From contig JAVLUZ010000146.1 of the NCBI GenBank assembly GCA_036768485.1, forward strand, positions 765,534-829,533: a DNA stretch of 64,000 nt, given 5' to 3'. This document shows, one piece after another, positions 26,001-40,500 of this stretch. The notes beneath the pieces are model-generated. The model was given only the letters and a program-made list of their open reading frames with translations, was not told where the DNA came from and did not search any database. Source of the DNA: Mermis nigrescens (taxonomy: Eukaryota > Nematoda > Enoplea > Mermithida > Mermithidae). Numbering within the stretch: the first letter of the stretch is position 1; every line of letters begins with the position of its first letter. A program made the translations under genes and the position numbers.

Positions 26001-29000
26001 GTAATAAAACTACTTTCAATTAGCGACGTTTATCAATTTATTGCTTAAAGGTATGCTATAACATAGGCGCTATGCACCCACGGTTATGATATCTGGTCGA
26101 CTAGTACTACAAGCGTGTTTGAAAACACCAGGAAATGCACTTTATTTTGTGTCCCCCATTTTTGGACCACCGTACGCCCCTCTGCGTATGTATGTACTTT
26201 CTTATATGTATATCATACATGCAATAGGTGGATGGTAAGATCCTCTCACCCAAAATTGGTCATCCCCTATCTCTCCGGAGCCAAAAAATTTTTAACCCCT
26301 TCCCAGTGTTTTTTGTATTCGGCAAAGATTTTTTCCGATGTACAAGGACTTTTGAGAACTGTCTTTGTATATACGTGTACAAAGATTTTTGGGAAGACAA
26401 AAACTGAAAAAATGTGTGAAATTTCCAAAAATTTTAGGCGCTTTGCGCTGAAAAGAGTGATTGTTTGTCCTATATATCTTTAAAATGGCAGAATTTGTAT
26501 TTAGAATGGAAACATGTCAAATGTTTTGGCGCTTTGCGCCGTTTTGAGACAAGTTTTAGTAATTTTTGCCGTCAGAAACCCCAGGAATTAGTTAAAATGC
26601 ACTACCAAAGGTCGAAAAAACCTGTTTTACAAACCACACTAAAATCGCTACTGTACCATATTATAGTATACAAAAATTAGCATGTATAAAATGTACAAAG
26701 ACTTTCGGGGACCATCTTTGTACATGTACAAACAAACCTTGTACAAACAAATACTGACCCTTCCCCGATTTTTGGAAAAAATGAATCTTTTGACCCATTT
26801 TATGTGTTTTTTGGTCATGTTTGGCCAAAAATTGGAGGACCCCGCCCAAAATTTTGAGCTGTTCCATGTATGATGTATATCATGTAAATTATTAAACCAG
26901 CGCATGCACATATAAAATATTGTAAACTCTTGACTCTTAATCAGTCTTAAATAATGGTACATATAAGTCGTTGTTCATGAATGGCCAAATTTTTCAATTT
27001 AGCATAAAGTTGGCGATTAAAACGTGTATATTCATCCAAAAATCTTCTCGTTTTCGTATTAATATTGAAAAGTGTTGAGAGCGGTCGATTATATGCGGGG
27101 TATGCCGTATGCTTGAGTTTTAGCTTTTACCTCGAATCGTAAGAAACTCATTTTCAGTCGGAAAGATCCTCGGTTTCTGATAGAAATAATGAGTTATGGA
27201 ATTTTTCTCTTCACAATCTCAGAATTCAACGGTCAATCAATTAGCCTAGTAGTTTTATCTAATTTTCTCATTTAATTTCCTTTCGTTCCATGATTTAAGG
27301 ATTTTTGTTGTTCTTCGTTTTACTTTTCTACTGTAATCAGCTTCTTAGCCTTAATACAATCGGCGTATCGTATTAACGCTTATCGAATCTCAACGAACCT
27401 ATTTTTATATATCGATTTTTTGTTCTTATTTAATTTTTAGTTTTGTTAAAATTTTTATGCCAGAGTTTTGTCTTAGGGATTAATCAAACGCCTAAGAATT
27501 GTCTGCATGCTGTTATGGCTCTGGTTGATTCTTATCGCGGCTCTAATTTATGTCGGTTGACTTACGGTAGCCTAGTCGAACCGGCTTATCGCCTACTCTA
27601 TTGGCTGTGCGCCAAAAATTGCACCAGCGAACCCACTTTGCGATATTTACGCAGCAATTACGATTTTGTGTACAAATTCTTTGAGGAGCTCGATTTGCAA
27701 TCTTTCGGTTGGTTTATTTATTAGCTGAATGGTCCTAATATCGCTCATTAAAAAAGTTTTTTTATAAGTAATAGCGTACTACAGTGCGTTTTAAATGTAC
27801 AAGTGTACATGAAGACGCAATGCATACGAGATTTGAATCTAGTGACTGAATCATTGACAGTTGTGTAAACTATTCTGTACAGCATGCAATGCATACGAGA
27901 TTGAATAAAAGTAATACGTGTTTGAATTTCCAAAATTTTTGAAAAATAATAAAAAAATTTTAAGCGTAAAATTTTTTAAAAAATGTTTAAAATCGTTTGA
28001 ATCTTGTGACTGAATCATTGACAGTTGTGTAAGCTATTCTGTACAGCATGCAATGCATAAAGAATTGAATAAAAGTAATACGTGTTTGAATTTCTAAAAA
28101 TTTTTGAAAAATAAAGAAAAAATTTTAAGCGTAAAATTTTCGAAAAAATTTTTAAAATCGTTTGAATCTAGTGACTGAATCATTGCCGGTTGTGTAAACT
28201 ATTCTGTACAGCATGCACATTGGTTTCAGATGAGCGATTTAAGCTAATTCACCAAGAAATCGTCGGCTGGTCGATGAGGATTGCCGCAATCGAGCTCAAA
28301 TCCTTGTTGAATCTCAGCCAGAGAACCTATCTCAATCGCTTACTTAACGTTTTGCTCGATGGCGAAGGTATAAATTAAATAAATTTATTATGTATGTTTT
28401 TATTTTTTATTTTACATATGTTATTTTATTATATTATTTATATAAAATTTTATAATGTATTTTTTGTCCTTGTACATATAGGTACACATTGGGGTTGATG
28501 TGATCTCTGTTTTCTTTTAATAAGTCGGATAATTCTCGAACAATTACGAGCTGACTGGCTTTTACTGAAAAATTGCAAAATATTCCCTATTTTTATAACA
28601 AATAAAAATTACGCGTTTTCGACCGATAATGGAAAAACACGTAGAATCAAATTAAAATAGAAATGCTGGATATCCGAGTTTTATGCGCTTAAATCTTAGA
28701 TATCAGGTTTGAAAAAGTCGCTAATTTCTTTAAATTTAGTTTAGGTGATTTAGTAGTATGAAGTTTTATCTCTATATGTGCCATTAAAGCGATAAAACGC
28801 GTATTAAATTACGATTCAATGATGAAGTATGTTGTATATTTTCTTTAATTTGTAATTTATGTCAACAAATTCTGACGTTTTAGTTTTCTAAACTTACTGT
28901 TCGAATATTTAATTGTTTATTTTTATAATGTATTAATATTAACATTTAAAAAATGTTGTAATGTTATTAACGTTGAATTAATGCTTCAGATACTAGACTG

Positions 29001-32000
29001 CTCGAGTCTTCTATTCACTCCTTTTCGAAACATCATTCATTGGTCGGCCACGTCCAGGGTATCTCATTAAGTTGTTTGCTAGAATTTTACTTTAAATATT
29101 GATTTTTTTAAAATTCTTTCAGGTGGTTTCAAACTGCTTCAGCTGCTCGATTTTATTCGTGTTGATGATGATGTGGTTGAGATGCCCACTTTAGAATATT
29201 TAGATACTGCTAAAATCTCGCAGGTACGTATAGATATACTGTAGACTTACACATAAATATAAGTTTGACTATATTGAAATAGTCTAAAAATGATTTTACT
29301 GAGAAAGATTATTGAAAAAATAAAAATATTATGAAACATGTATGTTATATTGAAAAACTGTAAAAAAATAAAAATCGCTTAAAAAAGCGATCTTTCAGTT
29401 CCAGCCTAGGTTTTTTTACTCTTCGTGAGAAATATCCACTTTTAAGTATATTTGCCCAATGTCTGAATTTTTTTTTGTTCAGAAGGAAAGTCTCTAGAAC
29501 CGCCAAGAAATCGTTTTTTTTGGACGAATATCTATTACTTTAGAGTCCACAAGAGGCAAATTAGGAAGAAATATTCGAACCGCTTAATCGAATATCCATA
29601 CTCTACTTCGCATGATCTTTAATCATTGATTATATATTTTTTTACCAGTTCGGTATTAGTCATATAATTTTAAACTTATTGATATTTGATTGAATTTTGT
29701 AGTCCGTTATTTATTTTTCTGCCTTAACGTCCAGCTGCTGTCTACCTTTACTCTGACAAACTCTAAACGGTTCCAACAAATCGATGTGCTCGGTTTGCAC
29801 GAAGTTTTAAGAGCCGAGGCCCTGTCATTGCAAGGAACTTCGTTCATTGGTCAAAGCCATCTGTTGACCGGGGTATCAATTTTAACCAGTGTTTTTTTGT
29901 ACAAGGTTCCTTTGTACATGCATGTATAGAGATGGTTCCCGAAAGTCTTTGTACATTTTGTACATACAAATTTTTGGGTGCTATTATATGGTATAGTAGC
30001 GTTTTCGGTCTGTTAAAACCAGGTACATAGCTGGCCGTCCTATTTTGGGGGGACCAACACCAATTTTGGGGGGACTAAGCCCAAAAAATAACACAAAATA
30101 ACGTTTAAAGAGTCATATTTTTCTGAATTTTGGGGGATTCCGAACCCCTCCCCCATTCCCCCCAGAGATAGACGTGCCTGGGTAAAACAGGGTTTCCCGA
30201 CCTTTGATAGTGTCTTTTGGCTAATTCCTGGCTTTCTGATGACAAAACTATACTGAATGTCTCAAAACGGTGCGAAGCGCCGAAAAATTTGGTATTTTTG
30301 CTTTCTTAATGCAATTTCTGCCATTATAAAGAGATATAGAACAAACAATCATTTCGGCGCGAAGTGCCGAAAATTTTTGGGAATTCTAGACTTTTTTCAC
30401 AGTTTTTGTCTTCCCAAAAATCTTTGTGCATTCACAAATACGGCCCTGAAAAGTCTTTTGCACATCGGAAAAAAATGTTTGCCTAATGCAAAAAACCCGA
30501 TTTTGAACGAATTTACTTTCTTGTTACTGCTTCAGTTTTGATCTTTTTAAACGTGTTTTATCTAATTTGATAAATTTTATCACACGCATATGATTTTTTT
30601 GTGATTTTGTACCGTTTATGCATCTTACTAAATTTGTATCTAAACTTTAAGTTTTTTTCGCACGATTTGATTTTACCTCCCCAATTTTTATATTATACGC
30701 GTTTTTCTAGTTTCAACGATAATTCGGAGGTTGGGCAGTCTACGCTTTTTATTTCAACTTTTTCTATTATCTAGACACCAAATACTGCGACGATTTCTTT
30801 AAATTGAATATTAATCCGAATTGAGCGAAGAATTTGTAAAAGTTTTCTTACAAAAATTAAAAATTTGATACAAAAATTAAAAACATAAAAAATATAGAAA
30901 AATATATAAAAATATATAAAAATATATATTTAATTTGAAAAATAATGAAAAAATTTAAAAAAAATACAAAAAAATCCCTACAAAAATTGCAGAAAATTTG
31001 ACATGTACACAGATAATGATTTGACCGATAACTGTTTATTGTCGTGTTTGGAAAAAGTCTATAAATGTTTAATCTTCGATCTTACCTAATTTATCGTATC
31101 AAATTTTAAAAGATGAAAGTAAGATTTCGGGAATAAGAAATAATTGAAAGTTTAGCCAAAAACCCACTTGAGTACATAATATACTCGTGTATTGTGTGAG
31201 TCGAATTCATTGGTTGACATCCTTCCTGCGCCTCGGACGGACCATGAAAATTCTTAGGGGTTGGAATTATAAAGTGCCTTTTTGCGGTCCGAAATTGGTA
31301 GGTACGCGTCAAAAACATCGTTTTTCAGCGTTTCTGACGATGCTCTATCTTTCTAGAGCATAAAAACATAAAAAAATCAAAAAAAAGTCGGGACAAATTG
31401 AACAAAATACATATAATAAAAATAGGAGTATCCGAAATTTAGCTCTTTTGAGCAAATAGATAGCTTAAAACGCTTAAAAAGCATCTTTTCTACAAATTTT
31501 TAGAAAATTTTTGGGAACTTTAAAAAAATCGCCAATCCTAGGGGGTGAAGAATTTTTTGCGGGGTTGAATTTTCTGGGGGCAAATCCCTCCCCCCAAGAT
31601 CATGTATATATGGCTCGGACCCTTTTATCTCATTTTTTCATTACAAGCGAGTATTATAAGTCTTCATTATTGGACTTTCCAGCATAGCGTAAAAATTCTT
31701 AATTTTGCATTTTATATAATATAGTAATTGACTTTTTTAACAACTTGTTTGTTGGCTTAAGTTCTTCAGTTATTCAGGAAATCCAACGCGTTCTACAGTG
31801 TATTGTGCAATACAATAAACTCCAAATGCTGGCTTACGTCAGACGACACGCTTTCGATTCTTGGCGCCAACTGACCGAAATCGCCCTGAATTTTTGCTCC
31901 TTGGATTCGTTCAATATTGAACAAAGGATCAAAATAATCAGCTCAACTTTGATTCGTTTGTTAGAAAATGTAAGTAATTGGTTACCCGATCAATCATTTT

Positions 32001-35000
32001 TCCTCCAAATTTTGGAAAAAATAAAATTTTGAAAGTAAGAATAATAAATATTTAACTGTGTCTATTTTTAAATGGTTGAAATAATGCTAATGTGCGTTTA
32101 TATTTATTTTTGTATTTTTTATTTACGTATTTATTTGTTTTTCATGCTTCCGTCAATTGTAAGCGACGCGTTTTTATGGTTTTTAACAGTATTACATCAT
32201 ACCATTAACATGCCTTCAAAAAAGTGCTCAAATGATCAAAATTTCATTCTTTTTTTCATGCAGTAAAAAAGGCATTACAATTGAAGTAAACGATCTTTTG
32301 CGTAGTTATAACCAGCAAAGAAATGCAGAGAAATGAATACTCTCTACTAAACATCACTTTAAAATTATACATATACAGGGTGTTTCGAAATGATCTGCTC
32401 CCTTGCAAAACATACTTGCAGATTAGATACAAAAAAATTAAATACTGTCTTGTATAGAATTTAATTCTGCGTTCAATGGTGAAATTTTCATCAAATGAGA
32501 TTCATCACTTATTCTTCTATAATGCAAAAACGAAAAAAATAAAAATTCGATTATGACGCGAATTTAATGATTATTTTCATTATCATTGGCATCCATACAA
32601 GAGCATGGGGGTGAGTGGGGTAACCCCTGAGCTTTGAAAAACTGATACAGTTGTCGCCATGAAAGATGACGCGCTATCACCCTCAGAATTATAATAGATG
32701 GTGCGTCGCGAGCGCCGCGTTTCGTCCATCATGCGCTATTATCTCTTTTTATTATTATACGCCATTAATCTGTATCATTCCGTTAATCTGGCGATGCGGA
32801 CGGCGCAATTTAGCTATTAATGGTGCCAACAAGAAGGAAGCGCGCACGTGAATGCTGGAAGCGCGCACGTGAATGTCTTTCTATATTTAGGCGAGCCAAC
32901 AATAAAATCAATATTTTTGCAAGCCAGCGACGGACGATGAAGAATTTTGCAGAAAGGTACGCAATACAGAGCGATGTACCCAGCACTGATTGAGGACTTT
33001 TTAAACATTTCGAATTGATTTATAAAAAAACCTCTAAAAATGCTATTGAAGTTTTTAGATGACTTAATATATAAATAATCATTAATAGACAGTGCTCGGC
33101 TTGCAAAAATAGTGATTTTAATGTTGGCTCGCCCGTAAATGTAGAACGACATTCACGTGCGCGCTTCCAGCATTCACGTGCGCGATTCCGTCTTGTTGGC
33201 GCTATTAATAGCTGAATTGCGCCGTCCGCATCTCTAGATTAACGGGATGATACAGATTAATGGCGTATAATAATAAAAAAGAGATAATAGCGCATGATGG
33301 ATGAAACGCGGCGCTCGCGACGCACCATCTATTATAATTCTGAGGGTGATAGCAAGTCATCTTTCATGGCGACCACTGTAGCTATACTGCGATTTTGGCC
33401 GAAAAACTTTCTTATTTAGCCTTTTTTGGGCTCAGAAAATTAGCTATACAGTCTTTTTGGGCTCAGAAAATTGGCTATATAGTCTTTTCTGAGCCCTGAA
33501 ACGCTATTTAGTTGTCTTTTCTGAGTTTTAAAAGTATATATAGCTATTTTCTTGACTCCAGAAAGGGATTAATAGCTATTTTTAGTCCAAAAAGGCTATA
33601 TGTAGCTATGTTTGTGAATTCAAGGCAAAAAGGCTACATATAGCTAGTTTTCTGAGACCAAAAAGGCTATATAGCTATTTTTCTGATCCCACAAGGACTA
33701 TAGAGCCGTTTTACGAAGCACATAGCTATCTAGCGATTTCTGGCTTTCACCCCTGAATGTTTGACCTTACGCACCTATGTTGGCATACTAATCTGACTTA
33801 ATTGTTGCACTATGTAACACAACAGCTCCTGAAACAAATCTTCATCAAATTATAATTCAGACAAGGCGATACGTGTTCAATTTTTTTGGGCAAGGTCTAT
33901 TTAAAAATGTTGTTGACCGGCTCTCTTATACATGAGAGTCTCGACCATACCAGGATGTGGGGGTTGAGATTATGCACATCCCCAGAAACCAAAATACCCC
34001 CTTAGAATTCATTTTTAGAAGTTTTTTCTGATTTTTTCGCAATTTTTTGATGCCAATGGATAGTGCTCGATGAGAAACGTTAAAAATGGTGTTTTTTCGC
34101 TATACCACAATTTTTAAGATCATTTTTTGACCTTTAAATAATCTTGCACCTCCCCCAGAACTTTGGTGGCGCCCACCTATGGTCTCGACTCTGCTCTTCA
34201 GAATTTGACCCAGATCCTCTTTTCGCTTTAGGCCAGGACTGTTATCAGGTCACAATCGTTGCTCCGGAAATGAATAGTCTTATGTTTTTTCAAGAAATTT
34301 TGAGTTTTCTGTGTAAAAAAATCATTTTTGCTGGCAAGAATCGGAAGCACGCAAAATCGAAAAAAGAAGGTCAAATTCATAATTTCTTTCAGAAACGTTT
34401 TCAATGTTCACGCCACGTCACAAACAGAAACCTTAGAAATACATGACTGAACGCAGAATTAAATTTTCTGTGAGATGATATATGTACAGTGCTCGCCACG
34501 ATATTTGAACAATAAACAGTCCAATGAATTTATTAAGGAACGCTTTTGCACGACCTAAACGCTCGAAAACCTAAAGAGTATACTGGCATGCTTTATTTAA
34601 TGAAAACGCGACCTAAATACTTACCCTAACAGACGCGTGATGATAGAGCGTGTGCGCGCATAACATATTTACATACACAGTATCATATGCATACGCATAT
34701 GCGTATGATATTGCGTTCATAATGCGCGTGTGCGCATGATGTACGCAATATCATATGCATTTACGTATGCATATGATACTGTGTATATAATGCGCACACG
34801 CGCACTATCACTCGTCTGTTTAGGCCGCGTTTTTATAAACGAAAGCATGTAAGGATACTGTTTAGGTCGCGGGCGTTTAGATCGTGAAAAACCGCTCCTG
34901 AATAAAGTCATTGGGCTGTTTATTGTTCAAATTTCGTGGCGATAACTGTATCTAATTTTCACGTGTCTAGCCTAGAAGTATGTTTTCTAAGCGAGCAGAT

Positions 35001-37480
35001 TATTTAGAAACACCCTGTATGCGTCTGATAGAAATTCATCATTATGACAAGAAGGGAAGAAAAAATACGCGAAAAAGTAAAGAATTGAAAAAATAATTGA
35101 AATAAAATTTAAAAAATGAAGCAAAAGAATGTAAAAGACGCGTGAAACAGATCGAATGTACCTAGAAATATTTTAATATGTACGGGACATTATTGCCTTT
35201 ACGACGTGCAACGGAATTAAAATGAAACGCTGTGAAATAAATGAGGGTTGAATATAGAAAAAATAAAAAACAGTAAAAAAGTATTGAAATTACCTGAATT
35301 AAAAATAAAGTCTGAATGCTACATTGCCTCTTATTAGCAAAAAGAGAACGGAAAGAAACAGTTGTTGAGCCCCTTCTAATGATTGTTACCATTTCCGCTA
35401 ATACGTACGATACTAAATATAACAAACGCAAAAATAAAAACAAAAATATCTGCACCCAAACATGGATAGCGTGGGAATTCTGGGAGGAGGTAGAAATGAA
35501 TTTTTTCTTAAGCGCCTCTTCCGTGCTCAAAAATGGTAGATATACGCGTCAAAAACATCGTTTTTGGCGTGTCTGACAACGTTAAGACGAAAAAAATTCG
35601 AAAAATTCCAAAAAAATCTGAATAAATTGAACAAAATGCAGTCAAAAAATGAGTATATGGCGCGACGTGCCGAAGATTTTATACTTTTTTCAGCAAAGAT
35701 ACAGCGATAAAAGGCTCAAACGAGTACCCTTTCTGCAAATTTTCTTGGAAAATCGCGAATTCTGTGAAGGGTGAAAACGTTTCTGTTGGGGGGGCTGAGA
35801 AAATCCGCCTGAACCATACATGTATTGGCTCGAAATTTTCGGAGGGGGGTCCTCGGCCATTTTAACCAGGGGTTATGACTTCCAATTTTTGGCCAAAAAT
35901 TGCCGAAAAACCTAAAACGACCAAAAATCGCAAGGTTTTTGCTAAAAATCGCGGAGGATCAAAAATTTTCTGACCTTGGGGGTATGGGGGACGATCAAAT
36001 TTGGGTGGGGGATCCCCCATATTCCTCTTACATGACTGCTCCAAACCCCCTCCCCCAAGAATGTGTGACTGTAGTATCTAAAAGAAAAGTATAAAAAATG
36101 TGCAAAGACATGTAAAAATAAAAAATGTACACTCAGAGCCATCCGTCGATTAGTCGCAACGTGTCGGCGGCGGCGTTGACGTTGACGTCGGCGTTGCGAA
36201 GTCAATTCATTGCCGTCGAATTGCCGCCGGATGCCGTTCCGACTTCGTCGGGCGACAAGTCGGCGCGATACACTAGCGTTTTAGATGGCACTTTTGTGCG
36301 CCACGCCGAAATGGACGCTTTGCTCCAATTGAGGCACCTGGCCATTTTGGCCCACTCGTTCCAAAAACTTCTCCAATTCATGACCAAATCGGGTATAATT
36401 GTCGTGTCATATTATATTTTTAGTGGAGGGGTTAATGGCATGTATATGTAAATGGGCAGCAACCGAATTCAGGGGCTTAGAATGGGGCAAATCTGGCAAG
36501 AATCGCGAAAAAGTGCCAAAAAATTAATTCTAGGATTTCACTGTAACCTCAGCGGCACACCTGGGCCTAGGGGAGTTTGCGGGGTATCGGTATGCACTCT
36601 CCGAGAAACCAAAATACCCCCAGAATTCGATTTTTGAAAAAAATTTTCGCAATTTTTCTATGCCAATTGATAGTGCTTGATGAGAAACGTTTATAAATGG
36701 TGTTTTTTCGCCACACCACCATTTTTAAGGCCATTTCTTACCTTTGAAAAATTATGCACCCCCTCACCCTCCAAGAATTTTGGTGCTGCCCACGTTCTCT
36801 TTTCAGGCCAAAATGGTAAAAAGTACTTAAAAGCGCTAGTTTTTTCGCCCAGTCGGGGTTGGGGGAGGGGGTAAAAATCTCAGCCTCGAGGGAGAATGAG
36901 TTTCGAAGTTGGGAGATGCCCGTTTCTCTGTCAAGTTCATGGTCGATATCGTTCTCGCCTCTAAACTTGAACACTCAACTATCCTAAGGTTTTGCTAAGA
37001 ATTGCTGAACCAGTTTTGCGTACATACGTACATATTAAGTGTGCTTCCAACTACACGTCATCAGAGGCGCGGGGAAGAAGCCAGTGGGGTCAATTGACCC
37101 TCAGACTGGAAAAACAGAAATATGCAAAGGGAAGAAATGCTAAATTTAATTAAGTTACAATGTAGCTGGTCAGCTAAACTTGAGGTTGGTTCAGTGTTCG
37201 AATTGCGACCAGTGTTTTCTGTACAAGGTCCGTGTGTACATGTACACAGATGGTCCCTAAAAGTCTTTGTACATTTTGTACATGTTAATTTTTGTGTACT
37301 ATAATATAGTGCAGTAGCAATTTTAGTTTGGCAAAACAGGGTTTTCGATCTTTGGTAGTCAATTTTAGCTAACTTCTGGGTTTCTAATGCCAAAAATTAC
37401 TAAAAATTGTTCTCAAAACGGCGCGAAGCGCCGAAAAATTTGACATCTTTCCATTTTAAATGCAATTTCTGTCATTTTAA

Positions 37481-37553
<73 letters not shown>

Positions 37554-40500
37554 ACAAACAATTACTCATTTTCGGCTTCGGCGCGAAGCGCCGTATTTTG
37601 TACACAAAATTTTTTGAGTGCTATAATATGGTACAGTAGCGATTTTAGTGTGGTAAAAACAGAGTTGTTTGACTTTTGGTAGTGTATTTTAGCTAATATC
37701 TGGGTCTCTAAGGGCAAAAATCACTAAGAATTATCTTAAAACGGCGCGAAGCGCCGAAAAATTTGATATTTTTCCTTTGAAATGCAATTTCTGCCATTAT
37801 AAAGATATATAAAACACACAATTACTCATTTCGGCGAAAATTTTTGCGAATTTCAGACCTTTTTTGCAATTTTTGTCTTCCCAAAAATCTTTGTACATGT
37901 ATAAAGACGGTCCCGGAAAAGTCTTTGTACATCGGGAAAAATCGTTGCCGAGTACAAAAAAAACACTGATTGTGACTGAAATTAATTGAGTGACTTTAAA
38001 AAAAGCGGCGTGATCTTTAAAATAGCATAACATGTATACACTTTGCTTCGTAGCTTGCATTGCATTTCTTCGAAAAATATTGATTTTCATCTTTATTTTG
38101 CTGGCAAAATTTCTTTTTCCACCTTTTTTTGGTTTCATCTATTACCAATGCCTGTGCACGCTTGTTTGTCTATCTAGGCCCTTCGCCACGAGCTCGTCTA
38201 GAGACGCCTAACCTGACTTTCCCTTTGAATTTCTGGCCAGACGTTTTTGTAAAATATACGACCGTGTTGATTTTTAAACTTTAAAATTTTAAATGCCTCT
38301 TTCTAACCGTATTTTTGATATATTTTTATCATCTATTTTTATGCTACACATCGCTGTTTAATTTTTTTGCACGGGACAAAGATTTTGAGACTCGTGCGAA
38401 GACTTTTTGAACTATTATTGTATAATGTGCAAAGACTTTTTGTTGAAAAAGTATATTAATTTTATGCTGTTTCAAACTTTGTTTGGCAGAGATTCATGAA
38501 TTTTTTGGGTTCCTTGCGCCCAATATCATAATTTACTACAGGTACAATTATTATTACACTTTTACGCGCGATTTAAATACTTCGCAATTGAATCTCCGTA
38601 TAAGCTTAAATGCTTAAATATATTTTACATCTATCTAGCTTAACACTGTTTTCTGTAGTGTAAAACAAGTCGGCTTCTTTGCGTTTATTTTTTATTAAAT
38701 TCATAAGTGAAGTGGCTGTTGGAATTTATTTTCTGATTCTGTAATACAAATTACTTCATCTTTCGGAATTATGAGCATCTGTGTTTACATAGAGCTGAAA
38801 AATCGTAAAATTTCGTCGCTTAGCGCCGGACTAGTGAATACAGAATTGACAGAATAAACTGAAGCTTTTTTTCGGTGAAAAAATGAGAATGTTTTATAAG
38901 TGTTGTATATACATATATAATATATGTGCAAAAGAATTTTTCGCTCGCATAAAGACTTCCTGAGATCGTTGTGCATGTACAAAGAACCTCGTACAATAAA
39001 ATAAAAATTTTTCTAATAAATAAAAAAATGAATTTTAAAAAAAGTTTCTAAAAGTAACATATAACGGATATTTTCTGCATGCCTAGTCGTTAGTGTTTTT
39101 CGCTCCTCGCGCAATGAAGCGCGATTCGTTGCTTTTATTTGCTCGATTCAATCCTTCATTTCACCAATTAGTTAATATTTTATTTTCTTGCAGAAAATAA
39201 GCGACATCCTATCTCAAGAGCGCTCATGTATGGCTCATTGATGAATTTTATACGTCTGACGTCGGGACCCGGTACGCCACGCTTACATATGACCAGGGGC
39301 GGATTTAGGGGGAAGGAGGCGGGGGGGCGGCCGCCCTTCCCCCATTGGCCCAAAATAGTGCGCAAAATTAAGCATTTTTGAGCGATTTTTGGGTTAAAAC
39401 GGCTAATTTGTCCGCCCAAGTCAGGGTTCCCCCTTAGGATTATCCTAGATACGCCACTGCATATGACCATATATGTACAACAGCGTGGCCGATTTGGGAA
39501 GTCAGCCGGTCTGGGGTCAGTTAGGTTTATTGGGTCGAAAGGATCTCAAAAACTGGTATAAATTCTCAAATAGCTTTGAAACTACGTTTTTCCACAGATT
39601 TTTGTTAATTTCAAGCAGTTTTGAAGGAAATTTTCTATTTTTATTCAGTTTTGGTCTTTATTTTGCCTCGGTTTCCCAGAAAATTTCCCATTTTTCCATT
39701 CTGGGGGTCTAGACCCCCAAACCCTTCACGTGCGTGTAGGCTTACGTATATCTATATGAATTATACTGTTTTAATGGAATAATAGAAAATTTGAAGTTAT
39801 TAAATGAAATTCACGTAGCCAGATCGTGTTTATGTTGTATATAAGGTCATTCTTAAAAAACATGATAAGGAAGTATATGTTCACTGTTCGTTCACTGTGC
39901 TAGACTCATTCTCATAGCTTGCGTTTTTATTACATACCTACCTTTTAAGGTATGTATTCATTCGTTTAATTGTTAATTCATAAATAAATTTGCACATAGG
40001 CACGGATTTAAAGGGCGGGGCCGCTACCCCCTGTCGTCAGGAAATAGTTGGGCGCAACAGAGGATAATTTAAATTTTTTGATGATTTTAGCCATTTTTCA
40101 TCACGATTTTTCAAATTTTTCGGCGCTTCGTGCCGGGTAGTACTAATTAATGACATTTACTGGCTTTCTTGGCATTCTGAAGACTTTATTTTTACGTCAG
40201 CAGAGTAGATTACGTACAGAACGAAGTTTTGTATTCCTTAAAATGATTTATTCGAGTGTATTTCCGGTGCTTCGTGTCGATTTTTGTACTAATTTTGTGC
40301 GTTTTTCGTTGAAAACATTCAAATTTTTTTAACTTTAGACTGCTAAAAAATGGTATTTTAGAGCGTTTATAAGCGAGCTATTATACTTTAAGCATACTGA
40401 ACGGATTTTTTGAACAATTTTTGACACTATTGAAAAATTTAGGATTCCCTCTTTCAGAAAATCCTGGATCCGCTACTGTTTGCATATCAAAACTTTGCGC

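Larger units (their letters stand above)
23044..26111. mobile_element. 3.07-kb element with about 790-bp terminal inverted repeats, unclassified
   Basis: The left arm (GTAGTACTAGTCGACCAGAT onward from 23045) is repeated inverted up to 26110, and the match continues to about 23835 on the left and 25345 on the right, with scattered mismatches and small indels. AGCGTG occurs on both flanks (23038-23043, 26112-26117), a possible 6-bp target duplication. Inside are ORFs at 24021-24299 and 24968-25375, a TATA box, an AATAAA and a nested E-type MITE (24370-24636). Long TIRs and 6-bp duplications recall Polinton/Maverick or MULE derivatives, but none of their proteins is seen. Confidence 0.8.
32374..35019. 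mobile_element. Mariner-type TIR element, 2.65 kb, host for several nested elements
   Basis: TACAGGGTGTTTCGAAATGA at the left is mirrored by TAGAAACACCCTGTA at the right (about 27-bp TIRs with GATCTGCTC / GAGCAGAT), with TA at both tips. Nested inside are a palindromic element (32645-33380), an E MITE and a Tc1-type MITE. No transposase frame; the ends could also belong to two separate copies. Confidence 0.65.

Noticed and set aside
35162..35530. 122-codon - strand frame rich in Phe/Leu/Ser
   Set aside because: It arises from A-rich + strand sequence next to an F-type element; no start context, splice sites or family signal.
39473..39712. 79-codon + strand frame VADLGSQPVWGQLGLLG...
   Set aside because: It looks partly protein-like and lies between NUP205 exons 20 and 21, but no phase-compatible acceptor/donor pair joins it to either, and it does not match the family block expected there.
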